NCBI GenBank assembly: GCA_030062745.1
Contig: CP099846.1
Span: 7,685,432 to 7,749,431, forward strand
Source of the DNA: Capitulum mitella
Taxonomy: Eukaryota; Arthropoda; Thecostraca; Pollicipedomorpha; Pollicipedidae
DNA: 64,000 bases
Direction of reading: 5' to 3'
Of this stretch, positions 33,663 through 44,739 are shown one piece after another. Position 1 is the first letter of the stretch; each line of letters begins with the position of its first letter. The notes beneath the pieces were generated by a model. It worked only from the letters and a program-made list of their open reading frames with translations, did no database searches and was not told the DNA's origin. A program made the translations under genes and the position numbers.

Positions 33663-35539
33663 CCTGGTGGCTCCTGTAGAGACATGTTTCTTTAACAGAC
33701 ATGTTTCTTTTGATGACATGAAACATCTGGTTGTGTGCTGATAGTTTGAAGAGTAACAGGTAAGCAGTATCTATAATCCATTCATATTCATATCTTGCTC
33801 CATTTAACACTGCCATGCTCAGTAATGGTGGAACTTATTTGTGGGGTTCAGGCAAGCAACATTATTTCTGCATTTTAGGTCTACTTGTACAAAATACATC
33901 AGAATTACCAGTCACTTCTTCCTATCATGTACTTCTTTATAATTTGATTCACAATGCAATGAGTGCAACCTGTACCACCTCTACAAGACTTAAACTTGCA
34001 GAATAAACAAATGACCCAAACAACATTTATCTTGATGTGTGTGTCCTTGGTGTCACATACTGTATTAGAAAGGAAATAACTCCCTTTGTCTTTAATAATG
34101 AAACAATCACAACACTGTCTGGAACAAACTGCAAATGTATAAGTTGTCATTCTGGACAGGCTTCATTTATTTATAAATATAATTTGAGTGCTTCTGCTTG
34201 GGAGATTTCTGGGGCCACAACCCATCTTTACTACAGTTCATTACATAAATGAGGTTGTGGATCTTAGTCTCCATTATAAATCCCTCTATAAATGACTGTT
34301 TTCTGGCCAAAGACCATGACAACAAAATAAAATACCACATTGTAAGCATGACCCTCTGCCAACTCCAGCTAATCCACAAGGAGACATGGGAGCAGAATCA
34401 GCCTGAGCCCACACTGCTAAGACAATGACATCAGCACCTATCAAACTGAGACACCAACTAGAATGTTACAGTGTGCAATGTCTTGTAATTGCACTGAAAT
34501 TCAAATAATACCATTAAGTTTGGCATTATACCACATTTCTACCTTTTCACAGGCCAGTTTCACTAAATATAAGATGCAAATGGGCACATTAACTTTCCTA
34601 CAAAAGAATAAAATGGTGACACTACCAGCATAGTTCCTGCAGGAAATGGAGTTAAAGTTCACCATAAGTAAATGCAACTGGCACTGGCTGCAACCAGCAG
34701 CATCATCTCATTTACACTGCCTTTGCTCCACAGATACCCCATATACTGCATAACATTCGATGATGTCATCAGTAAACAATACTAAAGGCCACAGGCTGAT
34801 AAAGGGTGCAGTCAATTTTGGCTCTCTCCAGGAAGGTTAGGTCACACAGCTAAATAGGTTTGGTTAGGTGAGGTTAGGCTGAATTGGGTTGACTGAATTT
34901 AGTTGCTCTTGTTAATTTTATTTACTACTAAGTTCAATTACAATGATGACACCACAAGACCCAAAATCCCCCAACATTGACAAAAACTTTCTTTTTGATT
35001 TGTTACTGCAGAATCCCAGCAGAAATACAGGAGACAAGTGGTGGGAAGGTCAGCATCAAAGGGAAGGCCAGTATTGTTTGGTTAATTTTGCACATTTTTC
35101 ATCATGAGATGATATGCAGCAATGCCTTGCAAGTATTTGCCTTGAACACTGTCAGTAGTATGGTTTTTATGCCATTTATGCTATTTTTACTACAAAATAA
35201 GTGTTAAGCAAAAACACACTGCATAGCCTCATGTTTCACTAGTCTGAAATAAACATATAACCAATGAAAGGAAAAACAGCATACAATCCTTTTTCTATCC
35301 CCCCCCCCCCCACATTCTGGATATGCAGAGGAACCTTCGGCGAGGTGATGACGACGGGTCACGAAGATCTTACCGAATAAGCGACTTACAAAGAAAAGCT
35401 CCCTTCCTCTTTACCAGCAGCCGGTATCACACCCCTTGTATTGCTGCAAATCCCCAGTTTCTAGCTCTGATCTCAGTCGAGACGTCGTCGACTAGGCGTC
35501 GAGAAAACTCCAGCAGCGTCCAAGAGTGAGAAAAAAGGG

Positions 35540-35560
35540 CCCTCGAGAAGAGGGCCCCTT
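35540..35560. repeat. Hairpin with GGGCCCTC arms
   Basis: GGGCCCTC-GAGAA-GAGGGCCC: perfect 8-bp arms in otherwise mixed sequence. No function can be assigned. Confidence 0.8.
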
Positions 35561-37617
35561 CCCGACAGACGCTGCCGTCACAGAAATGACGCAACGCGGA
35601 CGAAAATTGATCTTGACCGAAAACCGTTTTTTATTTTTTAACCCCCTTTCTTTAGTTAGTAAAATTTCTTTTAAAAAGTTTTTTCGGTAAAGAAAACCCT
35701 CACCGTCATCAAAAACAATATTGACGGGGATCATAATAAGCGCTTTTTTGGGTGGTCTTTAAAGGGGCCCTAAAGTGGCGGGGCAGGGCTTGTTTTTGGT
35801 AATGTTTTTTTGGGGGCCAAAGAGGGGGGAGGGGGGGGGGGGGGGTGGGGGTTGGGGGTTGTTTTTTGTACAGGGGTGTTTGGGGTGGATTAAAGAAAGT
35901 TGTTTTTGGTGTTTTAAAGCCACTTTTTTATCCCCCTTTACGGGAGTAGTCGTCCTCAGTCCAACTGACCTCAGTCCTTTTGGCGATTCATAAAATATGT
36001 CCGAAAAACTCGCTGTTTTTAGCTGCGACCATTGGCTAACCCATCTGAATGAAATTTTTCTTTAAATGTCTACTAATCACAAACAATTTGAAGGTGAAAA
36101 GTGAATTGAAATTTTACTGCGCCATCTATTATCCCTCTGCAAATCCACGTTTCACTTCATTTTGGTGCGACATCTGTGAAAAGATGGCACTACCTACAGT
36201 TTCTTCAAGGCTTTCAGTGGATGTACTAGCAGAAACACTGCTCCTAGTGCTGCGCCTGGTAACTGTTAGAATGAGAGACTGACCATTATTATTTGAAAAA
36301 ATTGCAGTAACTAGTCTATGGTGTCACTCTCACAAGCTATCGACTTCGGAACAATAGGCGAGCTCAGATGGGTTGGGAGGTAATCCACCGATATGGGACG
36401 TAATTTTTACCACAGATCTACGAAGAGTGCAGGATAAGACTTGCCTATCTCAGTTTAAAACATGTTTAAAGGTGAAAAATTTCGTTTGACTTGGGCTAAG
36501 GATAACAGGAGAAAAAAAATGATGTTATTAATAGTTTTTGATGAGAGATTTCGCGCGCTTTCTGTAGGAGTACAAGGTGGCGTGCTGAAGACGACTTGCG
36601 TCACTTGCGAATTTACATGCTTCCGTTGGTTGCCGCTGTCGGAGTCATTCCGATAAAAGTAACTGGTTTATACGGAAAGTTTAAGGCCGATTTACACCAC
36701 GACAGGTATGGAATGCCACGGGGCCATTTTGATTTAAATATTTAGTTTAAGGGTTTTGCTTCCTGTGCATTGGGCTTGCTGCGTTGTAGGCATACGTATA
36801 GATGAAGTTAGATTAAGGCTGCTTACCTTGGTACAGCAACAGTTATTCATGCTGCACGGCCTGGGTAAAATCTTCCAGATATCTCTGCAGTATAATAGAG
36901 TCGAGCCATCCATGAGACTTGTGTTTTTACCATACATTAGGGCAAACAAGTTATAATAGGCTTATGATGCTGAGAATACTGGGCTGAAGTGCACCACTCA
37001 CAATTGTACTCGGAAAAGAAACAAAAAATGCAGCATTTCCATGCCAAAAGGTAGCTGTTTTGTCACTGTGGTAAATGTTCACTTTGTATCTCAATTTTTG
37101 GAGTTATGAGAAGCAGGAGGTCCCATGCCTAGAATATTGTGGCAGGTTATTTGACCACTTTGGGTGATTACATTGGAGAAGTTGTCATGTTTAAAAGGCA
37201 TGAAATGCCATAGATCAAGCTATTTTCTCATGGCACATCTTTTGGCAACAATATGGCTTGGCAAGTACATGGATTTCTGGAACTTCTGAAAAGTGGGGAG
37301 TTGCTTAGAATATCTCCATCCTTTTTGGTGGGGCCAAAATAATTAGTGATCTGCAAATAAATGTAAGTATGAAGGATGTAAATGTCATTAACAGAAATAT
37401 GACTTAAAAAACAGAAAAGGATGGATACTTTCCCATTATTTAACTTCATTTCTTTGTCACAGTAAATACCCCATGATTAAATGAAATGGCAATATTAAAC
37501 ACTAAAAAATTGCAAATACATTGTTAATTGAAAGGCAAGTAAATAGACATGGCAACAGCAGTTTACCAAGTACAATAAAATTAAGTTACAAATATGCAGC
37601 TTGTTTTGCTAATGGTA

Positions 37618-37722
37618 CATAACCTTACCTCACCTTACCTAACCTAACCTAACCTAACCTAAACTAACCTAAGCTAACCTAAGCTAACCTAACCTAACCT
37701 AACCTAACCTAACCTAACCTGT
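37618..37722. repeat. Interstitial CCTAA (TTAGG) array
   Basis: About 20 units, a few diverged to CTTAC or CTAAG; same orientation as the 25-kb arrays. Confidence 0.95.
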
Positions 37723-39211
37723 GCCCACACAACCTGCCTACCATGGCTGTGGCAACCTGATTTGTATGCCTACATCAAAGTGATCACTAAACATATGTTA
37801 AACCAGTTACCATGCATGCTGCAAATTGATTACTATGCCTGTCACAAACTGATTATTGGGCCTACAGGAAACCGGTTAATTTGCCCACAGCAGGCCAATT
37901 ACTGCAGCTACAGTAAATTAATGTCATAAAAAGTGGTTTGTGCTGCAAAGCAGATATGGGCCATGAAACAAGGTGTTCTTTCTTGCTGGTATTTAATTCT
38001 TGCCTTCCCTACTTTTACCTTCATCCTAAGCATTCTGTCCCTTATATCTTACCCATATTGCATGATTGTACACCTACTGCCACTCTGAACCACCTTTTTC
38101 CAGCAGTGTCCCTGTATTGGATACATCTAGTTCCTGGGGAGTATTTCTATGGATTGGGCATTTATTTCTTGTGTGTCACTGGCCATTTAAATGTCATGTG
38201 ACCATGAACACAGTGATTGACACCATCTTTGGCTATACTGGTTTCAGCAGTGAGGAATACTGCTGTTCTGTGTCAGCCAGCTTGAGTAACCCAGTGATGT
38301 GATCATGATATTATTTTGATTCTTTGAGAAAGGATGGTTGTTTTGAATCTGAGAAGAAAGAGCATGAAGTATTTTTTTTTTTAATGGTGGCAATCATACA
38401 AGAGAATTTTGTGTTCTTAGTTAGATATAAATCTTGTAGATATCAGAGACCACACAAATTCTTGGAGATGGCCTGGGATCATTTTTTGTGTTATTTCTCC
38501 CCAAATCCCCTCACTCAGCTGAAGAAACTCTTGGTATGATTGGTTCTGACAGAAATGCCATCTGTAGTAAGTGCTCTTATCTATATGACCTGGAATGCCT
38601 TATCAAAAATATAGTTCTGTAAGGTTTAGTCATCCTTGATTGTTAGGCACAAGCCAATGCTTTTGAAAGATGAATGTTGTGGGGACCAGGCAGGTACAAA
38701 AACTTTTTTTCACAAAAGCATACCTTGATGTTGGTGTTAGACACAATGTAATCATAACTAATTTCCTACTGCATATGGTCACCATTTTCTGGAACAAAAA
38801 TTTGCCATATTCATCCAATGCAATGTTGTGTAGTGCTCCACTGGACTTTATATAACAAGTTATATCACTGGCCAGTATTTGGCACCATTGTCCTGAATAT
38901 TCATGCAGTGATTTGCCACAAAGTCAGCAGACCTTTGTCTTATTGATTTCAGTTAGAAAATAGTTAGGTCTGAAATTTTACTTGTTATGTAGACCACATC
39001 AAGTTGTCTGATCTACATGGGTAGCTTTGATTTCCCTTTGTAGGTTATATTATGTTAAAACTACTGGGATCTGAGTTTGCCATGAATGAGTTTGCCATAA
39101 ATGAAAGAAGAGACTGCTTGGATTGTTATCAATTTATTTTTTTTAAGTGCGGTATAGTTGCGCTGCAGTGTCTCACATAACAGTTGTATGTCTCCACCTG
39201 ACGTCGCAGCG

Positions 39212-40568
39212 ATGCCTGCCGAGGGTGCTGAGCAGACGGCGGCCGACGGGAACGCCTGGCTGGCGGCGCCGCTGGACCAGCTGGCGCGCCACTTCGCCGC
39301 CGGGCTGGCGGCCGGCCGGACCGCCGCCGACGCCGAGCGCGAGGCGGCCGCCGCGCTGACCGAGTTCGCCCGCAGACCGGACGTCTGGCGGCGGCTGCCG
39401 CTGCTGAACGCCGCGCCGGCGCACGCCTGGCGCGCCGGCCGTCTGGCGCGCTTCCGCGGCATGGTGCAGGACATGTTCGACCCGGAGTTCTACCTGCGTG
39501 CGTACGGTGTGCGCGGCCCGGGCGACGCCGTGCGCTCCGGCTGCGGCCGCTACCGGGACGTGGTCGGCTGCGGGCCGGACGAGCGGCTCGAGCCGGCGCT
39601 GGCCGTCACCGGCGACCGGCAGACGCTGCGCTGCGTGTCTGTGCCGGGCCGCACGCCGTGGGTGCGCCGCGCCGAACGGGAGGCCGCGCCGGCCCAGTGG
39701 GCCGACGCCGGCGAGGCCCGGCCGGCGCCGGCGGCGCCCAAACGGCCCCGCGAGGACGACTGCCAAATGGAGGAGGTCGCGCCCGAGGGCGCCGAGGAAG
39801 CCGATAAGAAGTTCAAGGAGGACGCGCCGGCGCAAGCCTCGGATCTGGCGGCGCCTGGGGGCAGGCCAGACCCCGCCGCCGCCGCCGCCGTGACGTCGCC
39901 GCCGGGGACCAACATGCCGCTCCCGGACGACGAGGCCATGGCCTGTCTGGTGAAGATCTACGAGGACGAGCACCAGCTGTCGCTGAACGACGCGGTGGAG
40001 TTCGTGGGCGTGCTGTCGCTGGACCCGACGCTGGCTGCAGCGCCTGCCGACGCCGAGGACGCCATGGAGGCGGACGAGCTGGTGGCGCACCACCCGCCGC
40101 CGTCAGTGGCGCCGCGGCTACACGCCCTGGCCTGGCGCCGGCTAGAGCACAGCAACCCGCTGCTCGGGCCGGAGACGGCGCCGCCGGCCGCGGCCGAGGC
40201 GACCGCCGCTCGCCGCCAGGTGCTGACCGTGCTGGAGACGGCCTTGCTCGGCGACACTCTGGCCGCCGAGCTGCTGCTCTGCCACCTGCTGTCGTCCGTG
40301 TACGCCCGGCACGACGTCATGGCGCTGGGCAAGTTCGCGCTGAACCTGGCCGCGGTGCCGGCCGCCGGCGGCCTGTTCGCCGGCCGACTGTTCGGCCTGT
40401 TGGAGCGGCTGACGGAGAAGGCGCTGCTGGTGCCGGTTTCGCTCGACAACATGAACCGGATGACGCTGGTGCCGCGGAAGGACTACCGGCGTAACGTGCT
40501 GGTGTCGGGCGCGCTCCAGCTCAGCTCCAGCACTCACCTGGTGCTGGACGAGACGGCGCTGACGCAGG
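39212..40568 (+). CDS. MCMBP: MCMBP exon 1
   Basis: 452 codons plus one base; ACGCAGG|GTAGGA donor, phase 1. A CRE-like TGACGTC at 39200-39206 sits 6 bp before the ATG. Confidence 0.94.
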
Positions 40569-42172
40569 GTAGGAGCGCCGTGTCGGCCGGCCGGCCGCTG
40601 GCTCTCGCTGCTCGGCGCGGCCCTGCTGAGTGGTTCTCTTCGCTGTAACAACTAAATAGTCCACTGCTGCAGAGTGCTCTTACCTAATCCGCCTGCGGTG
40701 CTCGTTTGAACCACGAAGAATAGATTTGTCATCGGGACTAATGGTGTCGCGTGGGCCCTGAGCCCACGGTGGCCTAAAGTACGTGATGCGGTGAATGTGT
40801 AGCAGAGTGAGTGTCGTGTTGTTTGACGTGTACAGTTAAACTATGTATTTTTTGCTCGTTTTGTAATGCCGCTGCGGCTGTCGGCAGGCCAACTGGACGA
40901 ACGCGGCGTGAAAAACGTGGCGGCGCTCGGCCACCTCATCACGTGGCAGAAGGTCGAGTACGACTTCGACTTCCACAAGCTGGCCTACACGGCCGACGTG
41001 CCGGTGCTGGTGTTGTCCGAGGGCCGCTCGCTGTTGCCGTGCGACTGCCGCCTGCCGCTGGAGCCTTCCCGGCCGGCCGATCAGCTGGCCGACCAGCACA
41101 ACGCACTGGAGCAGTACCTCACGCCATCTTTGCTGGACCAGATCCGCAGGTACGGTGCCTCGCACTGTCACTGTTGCACCAGATTCCTGGCCTGGCAATT
41201 CCCACTTCCACTGTTCCACCAAACCTTCAGCCTGGTACCTGATACCAGCCCTGCTTCTCCAGGTCTTCAGCTAGACGCCTCATATCTTCACTGTTCCTCC
41301 AGATCCCAAACCAGATACCGCATATTGTCCCTGGTCCACCAGATCTACTGCCAGGTGTCTCGCCTTCAGTGCTCCAGCAGATCCGGCGAGGCGCATGTCT
41401 GTCGATGATACGACGCCATGTATCCGAGGAACTGGGTGGATTCTCCCGTGTTCGGCAGGTACCTGACGTCAGGTGTTTGTGTGTCTGAGGGGACTGTCTT
41501 GTATCCTGTAGGCTCCTGACGTCAGGCTGGCTTCTGTGTGTCTGAGGGGACTGCCCCGTGTTCGGCAGGTACCTGACATCAGGTGTTTGTGTGTCTGAGG
41601 GGACTGTCCTGTGTCCTGTAGGCTCCTGACGTCAGGCTGGCGTCTTTGTGTCTGAGGGGACTGTCCCGTGTTCGGCAGGTACCTGACGCAGGCTGGCGTC
41701 TGTGTGTCTGAGGGGACTGTCCTGTGTCCTGTAGGCTCCAGACGCCAGGCTGGTGTCTGTGTGTTTGAGGGGACTGACCTGTGTCCTGTAGGCTCCAGAC
41801 ATCAGGCTGGTGTCTGTGTGTCTGAGGGGACTGTCCCGTGTTCGGCAGGTACCTGACGCAGGCTGGCGTCTGTGTGTCTGAGGGGACTGTCCCGTGTTCG
41901 GCAGGTACCTGACGCAGGCGCGCCTCCTGCCGTACTCTGTGCCGGAGCGGCTGCAGGCGACCGTGCAGCAGGAGTTCGTCAGCTGGCGGCAGCAGGCCGG
42001 CACACAGGTGAAAGCGGAGGACCTGCACCAGCTGCTGGTGCTGGCCCGGCTGCTCAGTCTGTCTCACGGCCGCACGGAGCTGACCGAGGACGTGTGGCGT
42101 CACGCCCGCCATCTGGAGGAGCAGCGTCGCCAGCGGCTGGACCGACTCGGACCGTCGCCGGTGGCCGCCTGA
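39212..42172 (+). CDS. MCMBP: MCM complex-binding protein (MCMBP), complete, three exons
   Basis: 628-residue nuclear protein (human 642) that binds MCM3-7 and acts in MCM assembly and unloading at replication and in sister-chromatid cohesion (family knowledge). Exons 39212-40568, 40888-41149, 41905-42172; phases 1 and 2 match at joins. Motifs in order: FRGMVQDMFDPEFYL, YRDVVGCGPDE, CVSVPGRTPWV, a charged KRPRED linker, MPLPDDEAMACLVKIYEDE, LLGDTLAAELLLCHLLSSVY, LGKFALNL, GVKNVAALGHLITWQKVEYD, SEGRSLLP, and AEDLHQLLVLARLLSLS. The start was picked because it gives a length like homologues; an in-frame ATG at 39188 is an alternative. Alanine/arginine-rich wording reflects high GC. Intron 2 and the 3' flank are filled by minisatellites made from exon 3's own ends. 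Confidence 0.96.
40888..41149 (+). CDS. MCMBP: MCMBP exon 2
   Basis: 262 bp from TCGGCAG|GCCAAC. Carries GVKNVAALGHLITWQKVEYD and LSEGRSLLPCDCRL. Donor CGCAG|GTACGG, phase 2. Confidence 0.95.
41440..41904. repeat. 53-57-bp minisatellite of copied MCMBP exon-3 acceptors
   Basis: Eight units plus the real junction. The base after AG falls at 41459, 41512, 41569, 41622, 41679, 41735, 41792, 41849 and, for the true exon, 41905. Two unit types occur: TTCGGCAG|GTACCTGACG and TCCTGTAG|GCTCCTGACG, each followed by GTGTGTCTGAGGGGACTGTC. Confidence 0.95.
41905..42172 (+). CDS. MCMBP: MCMBP exon 3 and stop
   Basis: 268 bp from TTCGGCAG|GTACCTG. Carries YLTQARLLPYSVPERLQ and AEDLHQLLVLARLLSLSHG, ends GPSPVAA and TGA. 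Eight look-alike acceptors precede the real one in intron 2. Confidence 0.95.
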
Positions 42173-43045
42173 GGAGCGGAACAGTCACCTGTGGTCTGAG
42201 GAGCTGGACCGTCACCTGTGGTCTGAGGAGCTGGACCGTCACCTGTGGTCTGAGGAGCTGGACCGTCACCGGTGGTCTGAGGAGCTGGACCGTCACCTGG
42301 TGGTCTGAGGAGCTGGACCGTCATCGGTGGTCTGAGGAGCTAGACCGTCGCTGGTGGCCGCCTGAGGAGCTGGATCGTCACCGGTGGTCTGAGGAGCTGG
42401 ACCGTCACCGGTGGTCTGAGGAGCCGGACTGTCACTGGTGGCCGCCTGAGGAGCTGGATCGTCACCGGTGGTCTGAGGAGCTGGACCGTCACCGGTGGTC
42501 TGAGGAGCTGGATCGTCACCGGTGGCCGCCTGAGGAGCTGGCCCGTCACTGGTGGCCGCCTGAGGAGCTGGACCGTCACCTGTGGTCTGAGGGGCTGGAA
42601 CGTCATCGGTGGTCTGAGGAGCTAGACTGTCACTGGTGGCCGCGTGAGGAGCTGGATCGTCACCGATGGCCGCCTGAGGAACTGGCCCGTCACCGGTGGC
42701 CACCTGAGGAGCTGGACCGTCACCTGTGGTCTGAGGAGCTGGACCGTCACCAGTGGTCTGAGGAGCTGGACCGTCACCTGTGGTCTGAGGAGCTGGACCG
42801 TCACCGGTGGCCGCTTGAGGAGCTGGACCGTCACCGGTGGTCGCCTGAGGAGCTGGACCGTCACCGGTGGTCTGAGGAGCTGGACCGTCACTGGTGGCCG
42901 CCTGAGGAGCTGGACCGTCACCTGTGGTACTGGACCGTCACCGGTGGTCTGAGGAGCTGGACCATCACCGGTGGTCTGAGGAGCTGGGCCGTCACCGGTG
43001 GTCTGAGGAGCGGGACTGTCACCGGTGGTCTGAGGGTCTGGACTG
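42160..43045. repeat. 27/30-bp minisatellite seeded by the MCMBP stop-codon region
   Basis: About 30 copies of GTGGTCTGAGGAGCTGGACC GTCACCG type, in a 27-bp form (GGTGGTCTGAGG) and a 30-bp form (GGTGGCCGCCTGAGG). The 30-bp form equals the end of the coding exon (ACCGTCGCCGGTGGCCGCC then TGA). Because unit lengths are multiples of three, nearly every copy repeats an in-frame TGA. Long reading frames across it on both strands are artefacts. Confidence 0.95.
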
Positions 43046-44140
43046 CGGATGAATCCTTGGTGATAGAAACTGGCCGCTGTGTGATCTGATGTATGCGGTG
43101 GCAGTGGCCGTCTGGTGCCGAGGCCAACTTGGGTCTGTTTATGCGTGTACTGAGAGTGTTTTGCAATGTGCCAAGACCTGTTCTGATGAGCTGTTGTTCG
43201 AGCAGGCGGCGGTTTCGACAGTTCCCCGTCAATACTTTCATGGACCAATATGCTGTGGTGTTGTGAGGCGCAGCCACGGCAGTGACTGATAGATTGGCGA
43301 TGAAGAGTCCATGATTTGTGTGGCAAGTAAACTTTATTTTGCAATACACCAGCATTTCTTGTCATTTTTCGGTCTCCAAAATGCGTGTTTCTGGCCGTCA
43401 GTTAGCACGTCCCCAAGCTGTTCTCAACTTTTGTTTGTGTTGAGAAACGTACGTTCACATTCAAATCAGGAATCTTTAGGAAATCACGTGTATCGATCGA
43501 AACTCACGTCGACAATGAATCGCGCCCCAGGTACGATTCGTTGCCAATGTCCACGTTTTAGTGCCTCGGGCAATATGGTGTTCGCGACGATGTAGCGCTC
43601 CAAATGGTCAGGTACGTTACGTGTGGTCGTCGAATTGTAACCAGTTTTTTGCCAGTCGGTTCAGCTGACTGAGCTAACGAAGGCTTCGTTTATCCCAAAA
43701 GGCGCCCCTTCACGTACATCCTCCGACTGACGGCGTCTCAGTGTTCCGAGGCGAACGATGGGCTGTGCGATAGCCTCGTTTTGGTGGCTGAGCCTTGTAG
43801 CCAGAACTGGTTCTAATCAGTGGGCGGAGGGCGTCCCCTCTCCAGAGTTTCGGTAGTCTAGGTGAGATCGGCAGGTTTTCTCGGCTCAGGGTGGATTTGA
43901 GAGCGATTGCAGTGACAAGAAGCGGGGCTTCCCTACAGCTACGCGTCACGTATGACCGTTATCTCACGTGACGTAAATGTTAGGATCTCGGAGCGGCCTG
44001 CGATTATTTCGCCAGCGTCTTTACCAGGGCCTATTTTAAGGAAAAATGACTGCGGGGGCAATTCTGCGAACGAGACGCATTGGCCGAGACCACCCCCCCC
44101 CCGGGCATTTGCGTTCTCCTTATTGAATTTTGTCCACTTC
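43046..44140. other. Unrecognised DNA 3' of MCMBP
   Basis: No domain or element could be supported. Likely holds the MCMBP 3' end, but no clear AATAAA near the stop is seen. Confidence 0.35.
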
Positions 44141-44141
44141 A

Positions 44142-44142
<1 letters not shown>

Positions 44143-44182
<40 letters not shown>

Positions 44183-44191
44183 CTAGGGAAA

Positions 44192-44237
<46 letters not shown>

Positions 44238-44248
44238 CTAGGGAAAGG

Positions 44249-44275
<27 letters not shown>
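44143..44275. repeat. Three AT dinucleotide tracts separated by CCTAGGGAAAGG
   Basis: Two identical spacers TTCCTAGGGAAAGGATAT split long TA tracts; a third diverged spacer TTTCCTAAGGAAGG follows at ~44280. The spacers are near-palindromic, so the whole can fold. Confidence 0.9.
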
Positions 44276-44279
<4 letters not shown>

Positions 44280-44739
44280 CTTTCCTAAGGAAGGCATACA
44301 TATATAAGGGCGCATTACGATGAACACTTTACAGAGTGCTGTCTCATTAACTGATATGTCTTTTGGAGAAAATCATGTGTGCAAAATATGGCCTTGGTTC
44401 AACACTCTTAACAACTTTCACAGGAAGATTGTATGTCGTTTGTCCTGGATTTTATTTTATTTTGATGAAATTCGCGCCGGCTTTTGTGCATTCCGAGCCC
44501 ATTAAAGTCAAAGAACACCATTCCATTTATCCCCAGCAAGAACTCATTCTCCGTCGACTTGTGATCCCTGGGAGATTCGTTCAGGGAGAGGTGTGTCTGA
44601 AATGCCCCCAAACGTGTTTTGTGCTTCAGTTTTTTAAACCAAGTGCACGATATGCATAAAATGCACATCATAGTACTCCTTTTGACACACTGGATCGAAA
44701 GACACTTCACATTCTGCCTCAGGTCATGGGTCACTGGTC

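Larger units (their letters stand above)
33740..39150. other. 5.4-kb AT-rich intergenic block
   Basis: Low-GC, CpG-poor DNA between two CpG-rich genes in divergent orientation. No protein domain recognised on either strand. It contains a small TTAGG-like patch (~34840-34890), a TTAGG array (37618-37722), a perfect hairpin (35540-35560) and a stretch of odd homopolymer-heavy sequence (35600-35940). Confidence 0.6.

Noticed and set aside
39173-40651. Long minus-strand frames opposite MCMBP exon 1
   Set aside because: They mirror a GC-rich coding exon whose plus-strand translation matches MCMBP throughout.
41872-43089. 405-codon plus-strand frame through the MCMBP 3' flank
   Set aside because: It is a translation of the 27/30-bp minisatellite (ELDRHRW-type repeats) in a frame other than MCMBP. 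Both strands are open for the same reason.
43710-43949. 79-codon minus-strand frame (SRENLPISPRLPKLW)
   Set aside because: It looks coding-like, but I recognise no family and see no supporting neighbours.
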